From positions 1 through 6,048 of the forward strand of contig JAAFHM010000304.1 in the NCBI GenBank assembly GCA_013298375.1: a DNA stretch of 6,048 nucleotides. The letters run 5' to 3'. Within the stretch, counting starts at the first letter, position 1, and each line of letters starts with the position of its first letter. This document shows positions 1 to 5,987 of the stretch, one piece after another. Both the position numbers and the translations under genes were made by a program. A model generated the notes under the pieces. It had not been told where the DNA came from. It made no database searches and saw only the letters and a list, made by a program, of their open reading frames with translations. Source of the DNA: Ignavibacteria bacterium. Its GTDB lineage: Bacteria > Bacteroidota > Ignavibacteria > Kapaibacteriales > UBA4661.

Positions 1-240
1 CCGTTTATCGTGCTGCATACGATGAAGGAAATGGAGCAGAAACTTGCTGCCGTTCCGCAGATTGTACGCTGTAGTCAATCCTGCATTCTCAATTTAGCGT
101 ACTGCCCGCTCTGGAAGCCTGACGGGAAGGATGCACGTGTTTGTGTGGTGCAGGGCGCTTCCCAGCAATGGTACTCCATCTCGCGGGTGTACAAAGCGGA
201 TTTTCTCCGAAAATGGGCAAAATTCTACAAAAACCCGTGA
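1..240 (+). CDS. LytTR DNA-binding domain protein, C-terminal part (5' end outside window)
   Basis: The frame is open from the first base (PFIVLHTMKEMEQKL...) and stops at TGA 238-240, so the gene begins upstream and only its end is visible. The layout fits the LytTR fold of LytR/AlgR-type response regulators: a short helix (TMKEMEQKL), the R-x(2-3)-S-x(2)-N-type core (VRCSQSCILNL), a strand pair around DGKDARVCVVQGASQQWYSIS, and the terminal SRVYKADFLRKW helix. In the family this domain binds direct repeats in promoters, usually downstream of a receiver domain and with a sensor kinase encoded nearby. No receiver or kinase is visible here, so the full architecture is unknown. The first GTG at 10 is inside the domain and is not a credible start. 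It is the only intact + strand gene visible. Confidence 0.72.
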   Translation, partial: PFIVLHTMKEMEQKLAAVPQIVRCSQSCILNLAYCPLWKPDGKDARVCVVQGASQQWYSISRVYKADFLRKWAKFYKNP

Positions 241-248
241 ACAATGGC

Positions 249-332
249 GGGCAGGATTTTCCGAATTTGGGGCGGGATTCTGACTTTTTCGGGCGGGATT
301 TCCAATAATCGGGGCGGGATTTTCTGGAGGGC
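249..332. repeat. Four-copy 21-bp tandem repeat with GGGCGGGATT core
   Basis: Four consecutive units start at 249, 270, 291 and 312, each exactly 21 bp. Units two to four begin GGGCGGGATT; the first reads GGGCAGGATT. The remaining 11 bases of each unit are T-rich and variable. The array begins 9 bp after the stop of the LytTR gene. Because 21 is a multiple of three, the array gives open frames in several readings (for example NPAPIIGNPARKSQNPAP on the minus strand), but these look like repeat artefacts rather than genes. Its function is unknown. Confidence 0.85.
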
Positions 333-368
333 TTGCGCGTGGGGGGTGAAATGTTGTAGCTTTGAGGC

Positions 369-383
369 GTGTACAAAATACAC
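369..383. repeat. Short hairpin GTGTA/TACAC
   Basis: GTGTA at 369-373 and TACAC at 379-383 are perfect complements around a CAAAA loop. It is the first of several adjacent palindromic elements in the gap between the LytTR gene and the IS4 element. It has no U-run after it, so it is not a convincing terminator. Confidence 0.5.
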
Positions 384-478
384 CCGCCCGCCACATTTCT
401 GCTCACGTGGTCGGGCGGTGCATCTGAATCAATTGCGACACCGATTCAGATGCAAATATAACTCTTTGTGAGCAGAAA
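384..478. repeat. Nested inverted repeats able to form a pseudoknot
   Basis: Three strong pairings are visible. CCGCCCG-CCAC (384-394) pairs with GTGG-t-CGGGCGG (407-418), with one bulged T. TGCATCTGAATC (419-430) pairs perfectly over 12 bp with GATTCAGATGCA (443-454). TTTCTGCTCAC (396-406), which is nearly the whole loop of the first hairpin, pairs perfectly over 11 bp with GTGAGCAGAAA (468-478). The third pairing crosses the first and encloses the second, giving an H-type pseudoknot or an alternative fold. No open reading frame explains the block. It could act as a structured RNA, a 3' end of the LytTR transcript, or a DNA-level palindromic element. The pairings are seen directly; the role is unknown. 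Confidence 0.7.
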
Positions 479-517
479 AATCTCTTTTTAGGAGATCGTT
501 TTAGTACCTAACACATT

Positions 518-658
518 TTACGTTTTCCAGAGCCTTTGAAAAAGCTCTTTGATAGTCTGGGCAAATACTCTTGGCGGGAGTCTTTTACATTGCTGTTCAA
601 GCCAACGCAGCCCGTCGAGAAAAACTTCTCTCACCCGTTTGACGAGTTTTGGAGCGTC
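518..658 (-). other. C-terminal extension of the IS4 transposase in the -1 frame
   Basis: On the minus strand the transposase message reads A AAA AAG within an A8 run (T659-T666 on the plus strand). Slipping back one base after Lys339 gives DAPKLVKRVREVFLDGLRWL, continuing for 46 residues to LFQRLWKT and a TAA at 518-520. The zero frame instead stops after eight unremarkable residues. The extension ends 6 bp from the left terminal repeat, the expected position for an IS gene stop, and its REVFLDGLRWLEQ stretch resembles the helix after the hydrophobic segment in IS4-type transposases. It may be made by programmed -1 frameshifting or transcriptional slippage, or it may reflect a simple indel. 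The open frame and slippery heptamer are seen; programmed use is inferred. Confidence 0.65.
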
Positions 659-1674
659 TTTTTTTTACTATTCTTGACCGTTGTACGCGATTGCTGCGAT
701 TCCTCTCTATCAATGCCGAGGGTAAGGAGAATAATCATCGCAAAGGCGCAGAGAATCATCAAGGTATCTATTCTCTTGGCATCGGTAACCTTGGTTTTTT
801 CAAGGTCAAAGCCATTACTTTTGAGGTCTTTGTACATCGGCTCGGTGCCAAAGCGTTGATCATACCGTGCGAGGGTATCCTCAGCGTTATCCAGTGAAGT
901 AGCGGCAATCAGAGGTTCTTCACAATCGCTCCGCCAAGAGATGCACACCGCAATGGGTTTGGTCGCCGCTTTGGTCAGCAAAACTGAAGGGAAAAACTGT
1001 GTTTCGCCCAGCCGTATGCGGCGTATCACCGAGGATAATTGCTCCGGCAGACTGCCTTCTTCTTGCATATATTGACTGCGCTTGCAGCGAACAGTGGCAT
1101 AGACCCCGAAAGTGTCCATGAGCCAATGCACCAGACGCGGCGAAGCAAATTCACGGTCAGCGACAACCACAATCCGATAGCTCGCCAACTCCTCGAAGCG
1201 CATCAATGCTTCCATCAGGGGGCGCAGCAGAGCTTGCCACGTCTCGAATGAGGTATTGCCCTTGCGGTTTGCCGTTATCCAATGCAATGGTACTGCCCGA
1301 CCAACCATCGCTGCCGATGCCGAGAGAATTTGGACTTTTTGCTTTCGCTTTTTCCATTCGGTTCGGTCGAGAGTAATGACAATCTCGTCCTGCCGCATGA
1401 TGATCGGTAGAGCAAGGGCAATGCGGCTATCAAGCGTTTGCTCCGACGATATTTTCCTACTCGACAGGAAACGCCGAACCACTTGCTCTTTGGCTTCCGG
1501 CTTGCTATCGGTATTACGCAAAGCATCGGAGAGTCGGGTCAGATGAGCAACCGTTCCTTCGCACAAAAACGTCGTGAATGTTGTCAGGTGATGCAATATC
1601 GGATCAGATACTTCTATATCCACACCGACAAACAATCGTAAAATCTCTCTGTATAAACCTTCTCGTGATGTCAT
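631..1674 (-). CDS. IS4-family DDE transposase
   Basis: This 347-residue zero-frame product catalyses cut-and-paste transposition of its own element. The DDE residues are visible: Asp103 in TLDRTEW, Asp173 in VVADREF, and Glu278. Glu278 lies in a perfect IS4 signature Y-x2-R-x3-E-x6-K (Tyr271, Arg274, Glu278, Lys285 in YDQRFGTEPMYKDLK). A hydrophobic segment (about 303-321) follows. The zero frame ends in a low-complexity tail just after an A8 run, while the -1 frame continues with a plausible C-terminus (separate entry), giving about 385 residues, usual for the family. The ATG at 1674 was chosen because it opens the conserved frame inside the terminal repeat; a weak GGA lies just upstream. 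All catalytic residues are present, so the gene may be active if the frameshift is tolerated. Confidence 0.88.
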   Translation of the reverse strand: MTSREGLYREILRLFVGVDIEVSDPILHHLTTFTTFLCEGTVAHLTRLSDALRNTDSKPEAKEQVVRRFLSSRKISSEQTLDSRIALALPIIMRQDEIVITLDRTEWKKRKQKVQILSASAAMVGRAVPLHWITANRKGNTSFETWQALLRPLMEALMRFEELASYRIVVVADREFASPRLVHWLMDTFGVYATVRCKRSQYMQEEGSLPEQLSSVIRRIRLGETQFFPSVLLTKAATKPIAVCISWRSDCEEPLIAATSLDNAEDTLARYDQRFGTEPMYKDLKSNGFDLEKTKVTDAKRIDTLMILCAFAMIILLTLGIDREESQQSRTTVKNSKKKTLQNSSNG

Positions 1675-1747
1675 TTATCCATCTAAACGTGATAAAATCT
1701 ACTTCTGGTCGATATGACGTATGAACGAGAAATATCGTTAGGTACTA

Positions 1748-2147
1748 CTTTTACTTTGGCAAGTTGAGTTCTAGGCCAGATAGAATCTGGGGCAGAGAGA
1801 AAAACATCGGGAACAAAAAAAGTGTTTTCTTCTGCTGACCGCTTAAAACCTTACCATTGACATGAAAGTTCTTGTTCGGATGCGGCTTAGAGCAATATGT
1901 TGATGGTCATATCTGCAAAAAGAATATCCGACTGTCTCAATTTCCCAAACAAAAAGGCTTATTCGATAGCAATATTTCGTGGGCAAAGAGGCGAAAAAAC
2001 AGGCGACAACGCTGGTAATACTGGATATAGATAATCAAAACCTTGTATTCAAGCGCCTTTAAGCCGAAAGTCTCGTTTTTTTGATAAGATGTTTTCTTGG
2101 AAAGCCTCTTCGTATCTAGCTTTGTCAGCAACTTGCCAAAGTAAAAC
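1748..2147. mobile_element. MITE-like segment with 18-bp inverted repeats and TA flanks
   Basis: TTTTACTTTGGCAAGTTG at 1749-1766 and its perfect complement at 2129-2146 bound about 400 bp. The next base outward mismatches (C1748 and C2147), and beyond it both sides have TA (1746-1747 and 2148-2149), the target duplication typical of IS630/mariner-type elements. The inside has no long open frame and no recognised transposase; it contains a small hairpin, CCAGAT-AGA-ATCTGG, at 1776-1790. Part of the interior (2049-2135) reads on the minus strand as possible remnant coding sequence, which argues against a simple MITE and for a rearranged junction. The left edge coincides with the IS4 terminus. 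The repeats are certain; the class of element is not. Confidence 0.45.
2049..2135 (-). pseudogene. Possible tail fragment of the interrupted nuclease gene
   Basis: Read on the minus strand from 2135, this stretch gives VADKARYEEAFQEN and continues to RDFRLKGA and a TGA at 2049-2051, a composition that looks coded rather than random. The 9-bp AGCAACTTG at its upstream edge (2127-2135) recurs at 2691-2699, directly after the nuclease fragment. Joining the two copies gives one continuous frame (KYIWKVKSQVADKARYEEAF). This frame is one base out of register with the nuclease front, so at least one indel is also needed. No domain is recognised in the fragment itself. It may instead be unrelated filler; the open frame across the joined repeat is the only support. 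Confidence 0.3.
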
Positions 2148-2666
2148 TACGATGTGCGAGAAAATCGCGCCTACATCACCATCGGAACAAGCCATGACAC
2201 ATCGGAATTTGCCAGTGATAATGTCCTCTACTGCTGGAATAAGTATTTGCGCCATCACTATGCCAATGCAAGCGCAATTCTGTTGCTCTGTGATGCTGGT
2301 GGCTCCAATCATTGTCGGCATCATCTGGTCAAGGAAGATTTTCAGCGCATTGCTGATGCTATTGGCATACCAATACGCTTTGCTCACTATCCGACATACT
2401 GTTCCAAGTACAATCCCATTGAACATCGCGTATTTCCTCACCTCTCGCGGGCTTGTTCCGGTGCGGTCTTTCGTAGTGTTGAGGTTGTTGAAGAACGGAT
2501 TGCCAAAACGACGACTTCCACAGGGCTATCGGTCAATGTTCGCACCAATCGCAAAGAGTACAAGACCAAACGCACAATTGCCCATGATTTTCATCACACC
2601 AAGAACATTACGCCTGACCCACATTTGGGGCAATGGAATTATGTCATTTATCCTCGAAAAGTTTAG
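2145..2666 (+). pseudogene. ISAzo13-family transposase, C-terminal half only
   Basis: The frame is open from 2145 (NYDVRENRAYITIG) to TAG 2664-2666. It matches the second half of ISAzo13-type DDE transposases: the YDV...N...G..SHDTSEFA segment, the second catalytic Asp in LLLCDAGGSN, the HYP..CSKYNPIEHR block with the catalytic Glu, then a TTTSTGL motif and a closing WNYVIYP. The first catalytic Asp and the whole N-terminal half are absent, and a TAA lies just upstream in frame (2142-2144), so the protein cannot be functional. The GTG at 2154 is only an accidental start. The cut falls at the Tyr codon of YDV, exactly at the edge of the inverted-repeat segment. It is the debris of an older insertion, opposite in orientation to the surrounding genes. 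Confidence 0.8.
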
Positions 2667-2704
2667 CTACTTATTTTTTGTCCGCTCCTTAGCAACTTGT
2701 GATT

Positions 2705-3031
2705 TTACCTTCCAAATATACTTGGTTTTTCACGTCCTTGCGTAAGGTGAGTTAAAACGACATCCTTATCGTGAGAACCAAGTTGTGGATTAAGTATAGG
2801 CTTGTCAGCTCTCCACATCTCTGAAGGCAAAAGGCTGTTGAGCATTATCATCACTGAAAACTCAAAGGCTTTTCCTCGAATCATGGGAATAACTTTAGGG
2901 TCATTGAGCGTATCGGCGAGATACTCTACGGGTATGTTGTAATCGCTACAATAACGCTCAATTTTGCTTTTCCAATCCATATTCATGAAATGCGGGTTGA
3001 TGTTGAAAATATATTGAAAGGTGATGTCCAA
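2705..3031 (-). pseudogene. Restriction-endonuclease-like PD-(D/E)XK gene, N-terminal part, frameshifted
   Basis: About 108 residues are open, ending at TAA 2705-2707. The core DPKVIPMIRGKAFEFSV, followed by W..DKPILNPQLGSHDKDVVLTHL, resembles the front of PD-(D/E)XK type II restriction-enzyme-like proteins, in which the HD.DV aspartate helps bind the metal and an E-x-K strand follows. That strand is missing in frame: the reading leaves the family after LTHLTQG and stops, next to a run of five A. Other frames give either VYLEGKI (an E-x-K) or YIWKVKSQV. Such proteins are normally much longer, so the gene is both frameshifted and cut by the neighbouring insertion. The possible starts are TTG 3031 and ATG 2986 or 2980; the ATG at 2986 (MNMDWKSKIE) seems most natural. 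No methyltransferase partner is in the window. The family call is from memory of motifs, hence moderate. Confidence 0.5.
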
Positions 3032-3095
3032 ATGGCAATAAATCTGGAAAGAACCCTATCTTGAATTCAGGATAGAGCTTGACATATCTAGCTTG

Positions 3096-3110
3096 AGGGC
3101 ATAAAGCCCT
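3096..3110 (-). terminator. Hairpin just after the molybdopterin subunit gene
   Basis: AGGGC at 3096-3100 and GCCCT at 3106-3110 enclose ATAAA, three bases beyond the stop codon of the upstream minus-strand gene. The position suits a terminator, but no U-rich tract follows on the transcript, so an intrinsic terminator is not established. Confidence 0.25.
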
Positions 3111-3113
3111 TCG

Positions 3114-5345
3114 TTAGACCGCTTCCAAATTCATCGGCAACACCCGAATCCGTTTCCCTGTCGCTGCAAAAACGGCATTTGCCAACGCTGGTGCAAGCGG
3201 CGGCAATCCTGGTTCGCCAACGCCTCCGGGCGCATTGGTGCTGGGCATGATATAAATTTCCATCTCCGGCACTTCGTTGATTCGCAGAACACGATACGTG
3301 TCAAAATTCGTCTGTTCGGCACGACCATTCTTGAACGTTATCGCATCTTTCAGTGCTGCGGTCAAGCCCATGACGATATTCCCTTCGGTTTGCGCCTTAA
3401 CAGTATCAGAGTTCACGTGCATCCCGCAATCCAGCACCACGACTACTTTTTCCGCGCGCATTTTGCCATCCGAACCACGCCCAACTGTTACAGCGTGTGC
3501 CGCAATGCTCTCGAATGACCGCGCCACAGCCACTCCGCGTCCTTTGCCTTGAGGTACTTTTTCCGACCATTGGGATTTTTCTTTGAGCATCTGCAAAACC
3601 GCTTGGAATCTTGCTCCGGTGGAGTTTGGCGCGGGATTCGCTTTTGCCAAAAGTTCCAAACGAAACTCCAATGGGTCTTTTTTTGCCGCGTGAGCGAGTT
3701 CATCAATAAAGCTCTCATGCCCGAACATATTCGTCGAAGCATAGACCGAGCGCCACCACATAACCGGAGCCGTTGCCGGGGCGTGGGCATATTCAATCGC
3801 TACATTTGGGAAAGCGTAAGGGCTGTCCTCTGGTTCAATGCCTTCCATTGCCCAATCATCCACTTTTCCGGTACTGTCTTTTTTTCCTTGAAACTGAATA
3901 GATGGTCCCACGACACGATGCCGAAAGCCTGTAATTACGCCGTTTGCATCGAATGAGGCAGAAAGCGCATTCACCATGCCCGGGCGGAAGGGACCTTGCG
4001 TCATATCGTCCTCACGCGACCACACGAGTTTCACTGGCGCTTTTGCCTCTTTGGAAAGATGCACCGCTTCCATGATAAAATCGTCTAAGCCGCCTTTGCG
4101 ACCGAAACTTCCACCCAAAAACTGCGGATGCACCGTTACTTTTTCGGGCGTTGTAGCAAACTGTTTCGCAACAGCGCGTTTTGTCCAGACAGGACCTTGC
4201 GTGGAAGCCCAAATTTCAATCGTTCCATCGTCGGCTTTGTAATGCGCTACGACCGCCTCAGGCTCCATTGGTGCGTGGGCGACAAACGGCGTTTCATAGA
4301 CAGCATCCAGCGTTTTGGCTGCTGATTTGAATGAAGCCGCAGCATCGCCTTTGGACGATTCGGCACGAATGCCGTCTTTCGCAGCAATGGTGCGCATTTC
4401 GGCATAAAAAGTATCAGTAGAAAACGTGTCAAAACCGCTTGTGTCCCACGTAATGGCGAGTGCTTTCCGCCCCTTTACTGCCGCATAGTACGAATCGGCA
4501 ATAACGGCAACGCCTTCCAACACCGAACCGAAAAGCGGGCGCTCAGATTTCACCACCTGCTTCACACCCTTGATTTTACGCGCTTTTTCGTCATCAATTT
4601 TCTTTACCTTCCCGCCAATCGTCGGCGAGCGCTCAATACTGGCAAAGAGCATTCCCGGAACCTTCGCATCTATGCCGAATTTTGCCGAACCATCCACTTT
4701 CATCGGTACATCGGCGCGAGGGGCGGGCTTGCCCAAAATGGTAAATTCATTCGGATCTTTGAGTTTTGGTTCTTTGGGAACAGGCATGGTTGCTGCTTTT
4801 GCAGCAAGTTCACCGTAACCAAACGAACGTTTGGTAGGAACGTGAATAACACGACCATTTTCTGCTTTACACTCGCTGGCAGCAACGCTCCAATTTGCCG
4901 CCGCCGCCGCCACAAGCATCTCCCGTGCGGCAGCGCCAACGGTGCGAAGCGGCTTCCACAGCCCGCGCACACTGCTTGAGCCGCCTGCGTTCTGGTTTCC
5001 ATGCTTTGCATCGCCTTCAGTTTGAATAATCTTGACGTTATCCAAACTGATGCAAAGTTCTTCTGCTAAAAGCGCCGGCATAGACTGATACGTTCCCTGC
5101 CCCATGTCGGGGCGCGGATTGAAGAGCGTAACAGCACCTTTTTCGTCAATCATCACAAAAGGCGTGATTTCGTGCGCTCCGGCGGCGGCGAGTGTTGATG
5201 ACGCTTCGGAATGATTTTCCGCATGAACATCCGCAAAGCCCAGCATGAGTGCGCTTCCAGCAATGGTCGTTGTGATAAGAAAATCGCGGCGATTCTGAGA
5301 AATACCTTCTGATGTGCTGGCAGGTGAAACAGTGCTTGTGTTCAT
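3114..5345 (-). CDS. Tat-exported xanthine dehydrogenase/aldehyde oxidase-type molybdopterin-binding subunit (IorB-like)
   Basis: A 743-residue molybdenum hydroxylase catalytic subunit that would insert oxygen from water into an aldehyde or N-heterocycle. The N-terminus carries a twin-arginine signal (SQNRRDFL, Arg19-Arg20, hydrophobic stretch, possible cut after VHA 40-42), so it should be exported folded with its cofactor. Visible family blocks are RPDMGQGTYQSMPALLAEEL (78-97), the AGGSSSVRG region (120-128), PMEPEAVVA (359-367), the cofactor-binding GGSFGRKGG (411-419), WWRSVYASTN (530-539), and GVGEPGLPPLAPA (708-720). Glu711 in the last block is the expected catalytic glutamate. Length and signal fit the single-chain IorB-type (isoquinoline 1-oxidoreductase beta) group rather than cytosolic xanthine dehydrogenase. 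The usual partner, a small [2Fe-2S] subunit, is not adjacent on either side. It follows a Rid-family gene by 108 bp on the same strand. No Shine-Dalgarno sequence precedes the ATG. The gene is complete; the substrate is unknown. Confidence 0.92.
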   Translation of the reverse strand: MNTSTVSPASTSEGISQNRRDFLITTTIAGSALMLGFADVHAENHSEASSTLAAAGAHEITPFVMIDEKGAVTLFNPRPDMGQGTYQSMPALLAEELCISLDNVKIIQTEGDAKHGNQNAGGSSSVRGLWKPLRTVGAAAREMLVAAAAANWSVAASECKAENGRVIHVPTKRSFGYGELAAKAATMPVPKEPKLKDPNEFTILGKPAPRADVPMKVDGSAKFGIDAKVPGMLFASIERSPTIGGKVKKIDDEKARKIKGVKQVVKSERPLFGSVLEGVAVIADSYYAAVKGRKALAITWDTSGFDTFSTDTFYAEMRTIAAKDGIRAESSKGDAAASFKSAAKTLDAVYETPFVAHAPMEPEAVVAHYKADDGTIEIWASTQGPVWTKRAVAKQFATTPEKVTVHPQFLGGSFGRKGGLDDFIMEAVHLSKEAKAPVKLVWSREDDMTQGPFRPGMVNALSASFDANGVITGFRHRVVGPSIQFQGKKDSTGKVDDWAMEGIEPEDSPYAFPNVAIEYAHAPATAPVMWWRSVYASTNMFGHESFIDELAHAAKKDPLEFRLELLAKANPAPNSTGARFQAVLQMLKEKSQWSEKVPQGKGRGVAVARSFESIAAHAVTVGRGSDGKMRAEKVVVVLDCGMHVNSDTVKAQTEGNIVMGLTAALKDAITFKNGRAEQTNFDTYRVLRINEVPEMEIYIMPSTNAPGGVGEPGLPPLAPALANAVFAATGKRIRVLPMNLEAV

Positions 5346-5453
5346 GGTAGTACTTGGATGGGAGATGAAGAATTTCTTGATTTCTTGCGGGTTGAGCGCT
5401 TTCGGTTATTGCTAAAATACATGGTAAAAAACGGAATCAGTTTTCATCAATTT

Positions 5454-5957
5454 TTATTTCTTCTTGGTTTTCTGCGGCTTGTCGGGTACAACAGCGACCG
5501 CTTCAATTTCCAACAGCCACTCCTCGCCAAATAGTTTCGACACCACAACCGCCGTGCTTGCTGGACGGGGCTTGACGTTTGCCAGCACTTCTTCGCGTAC
5601 CTCGCGGAAAGGGGCGATATTGGCGGCATCAGTCAAGTAAGTGGTCATCTTCACAACATTCGACCAATCCGCGCCAACAGCCTCCAGAGCGGCTTTCAGG
5701 TTAGCATAGACCTGCCGGGTTTGCGCCCGAATATCTCCTTTGCCGATCACATTGCCCTTGGTGTCTTGAGAAACCTGCCCCGAAAGAAATATCATTCGCC
5801 CGCCACGCACTTCCGCTATATGGCTGTACGCCGTTGGTTGCGACATGGTTGCGGGATTGCTGAAACGCACAAGGTCGCTCGGTTTCTCTTGGGCGAAAGC
5901 TGTATGAGCAGTACCCATCAGCAAAAGCAAAACACTCCGAAAAGTGGTAGATTTCAT
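5454..5957 (-). CDS. Secreted Rid/YjgF/YER057c/UK114-family protein
   Basis: From ATG 5957 the product is 167 residues: a Sec signal peptide (MKSTTFRSVLLLLMGTAHTAFA, likely cut before QEKP), then a complete Rid fold. Family marks are MIFLSGQV (55-62), the helix with QTRQVYANLKAALEAVGA, VVKMTTYLTD (101-110), RPASTAVVV (131-139) and EIEAVAV (150-156). Rid proteins form trimers; RidA itself hydrolyses reactive enamines and imines using an arginine (Arg105 in E. coli). At the aligned place this protein has Ser (PAST instead of PARS), so RidA-type deaminase activity is doubtful and it belongs with the Arg-less subgroups. Export is unusual and matches the exported molybdenum hydroxylase downstream. 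An upstream ATG at 5987 would add ten residues and directly abut the previous stop, but 5957 gives a proper signal peptide. A lysine-rich tail (DKPQKTKKK) ends it. Confidence 0.88.
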   Translation of the reverse strand: MKSTTFRSVLLLLMGTAHTAFAQEKPSDLVRFSNPATMSQPTAYSHIAEVRGGRMIFLSGQVSQDTKGNVIGKGDIRAQTRQVYANLKAALEAVGADWSNVVKMTTYLTDAANIAPFREVREEVLANVKPRPASTAVVVSKLFGEEWLLEIEAVAVVPDKPQKTKKK

Positions 5958-5987
5958 AATACTATCTTTTGGATAAAGCGTTGTCAT

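Larger units (their letters stand above)
502..1747 (-). mobile_element. IS4-family insertion sequence (about 1.25 kb)
   Basis: The sequence TAGTACCTAAC at 502-512 is repeated in perfect inverted orientation at 1737-1747, and similarity continues inward more weakly. The two copies flank a single transposase gene on the minus strand, whose start lies about 60 bp from the right terminus. When read through its A8 frameshift site, its stop lies 6 bp from the left terminal repeat. The length and single-gene layout fit the IS4 family. The flanks (left ...ATCGTTT, right CTTTTACT...) do not give a clear target-site duplication, so one side may have been rearranged after insertion. The left end is next to the palindromic block; the right end abuts a MITE-like segment. 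Confidence 0.75.

Noticed and set aside
249..332. CRISPR array
   Set aside because: The repeat core is only about 10 bp with 11-bp gaps and no spacers of CRISPR size; no cas genes are present.
89..406. Two overlapping minus-strand frames of about 100 codons rich in NPAP/KSRP motifs
   Set aside because: They are produced by the 21-bp repeat translated in different frames and run antisense to the LytTR gene; there is no start signal or recognisable domain.
480..496. ATCTC-TTTTTAG-GAGAT as an intrinsic terminator for the LytTR gene
   Set aside because: The stem is only five AT-rich pairs and lies more than 240 bp after the stop; the T-run is in the loop rather than after the stem.
2049..2441. 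130-codon minus-strand frame as a single gene
   Set aside because: Most of it is antisense to the ISAzo13 transposase remnant; only the part below 2136 could be real remnant sequence and is listed separately.
2089..2745. 218-codon plus-strand frame over the ISAzo13 remnant
   Set aside because: It overlaps the recognisable ISAzo13 frame out of register and shows no family motifs; it is a shadow frame.
5346..5453. Promoter for the molybdopterin subunit gene in the 108-bp gap
   Set aside because: The gap is AT-rich but no convincing -33/-7 or -35/-10 pair could be picked by eye; co-transcription with the Rid gene is equally possible.
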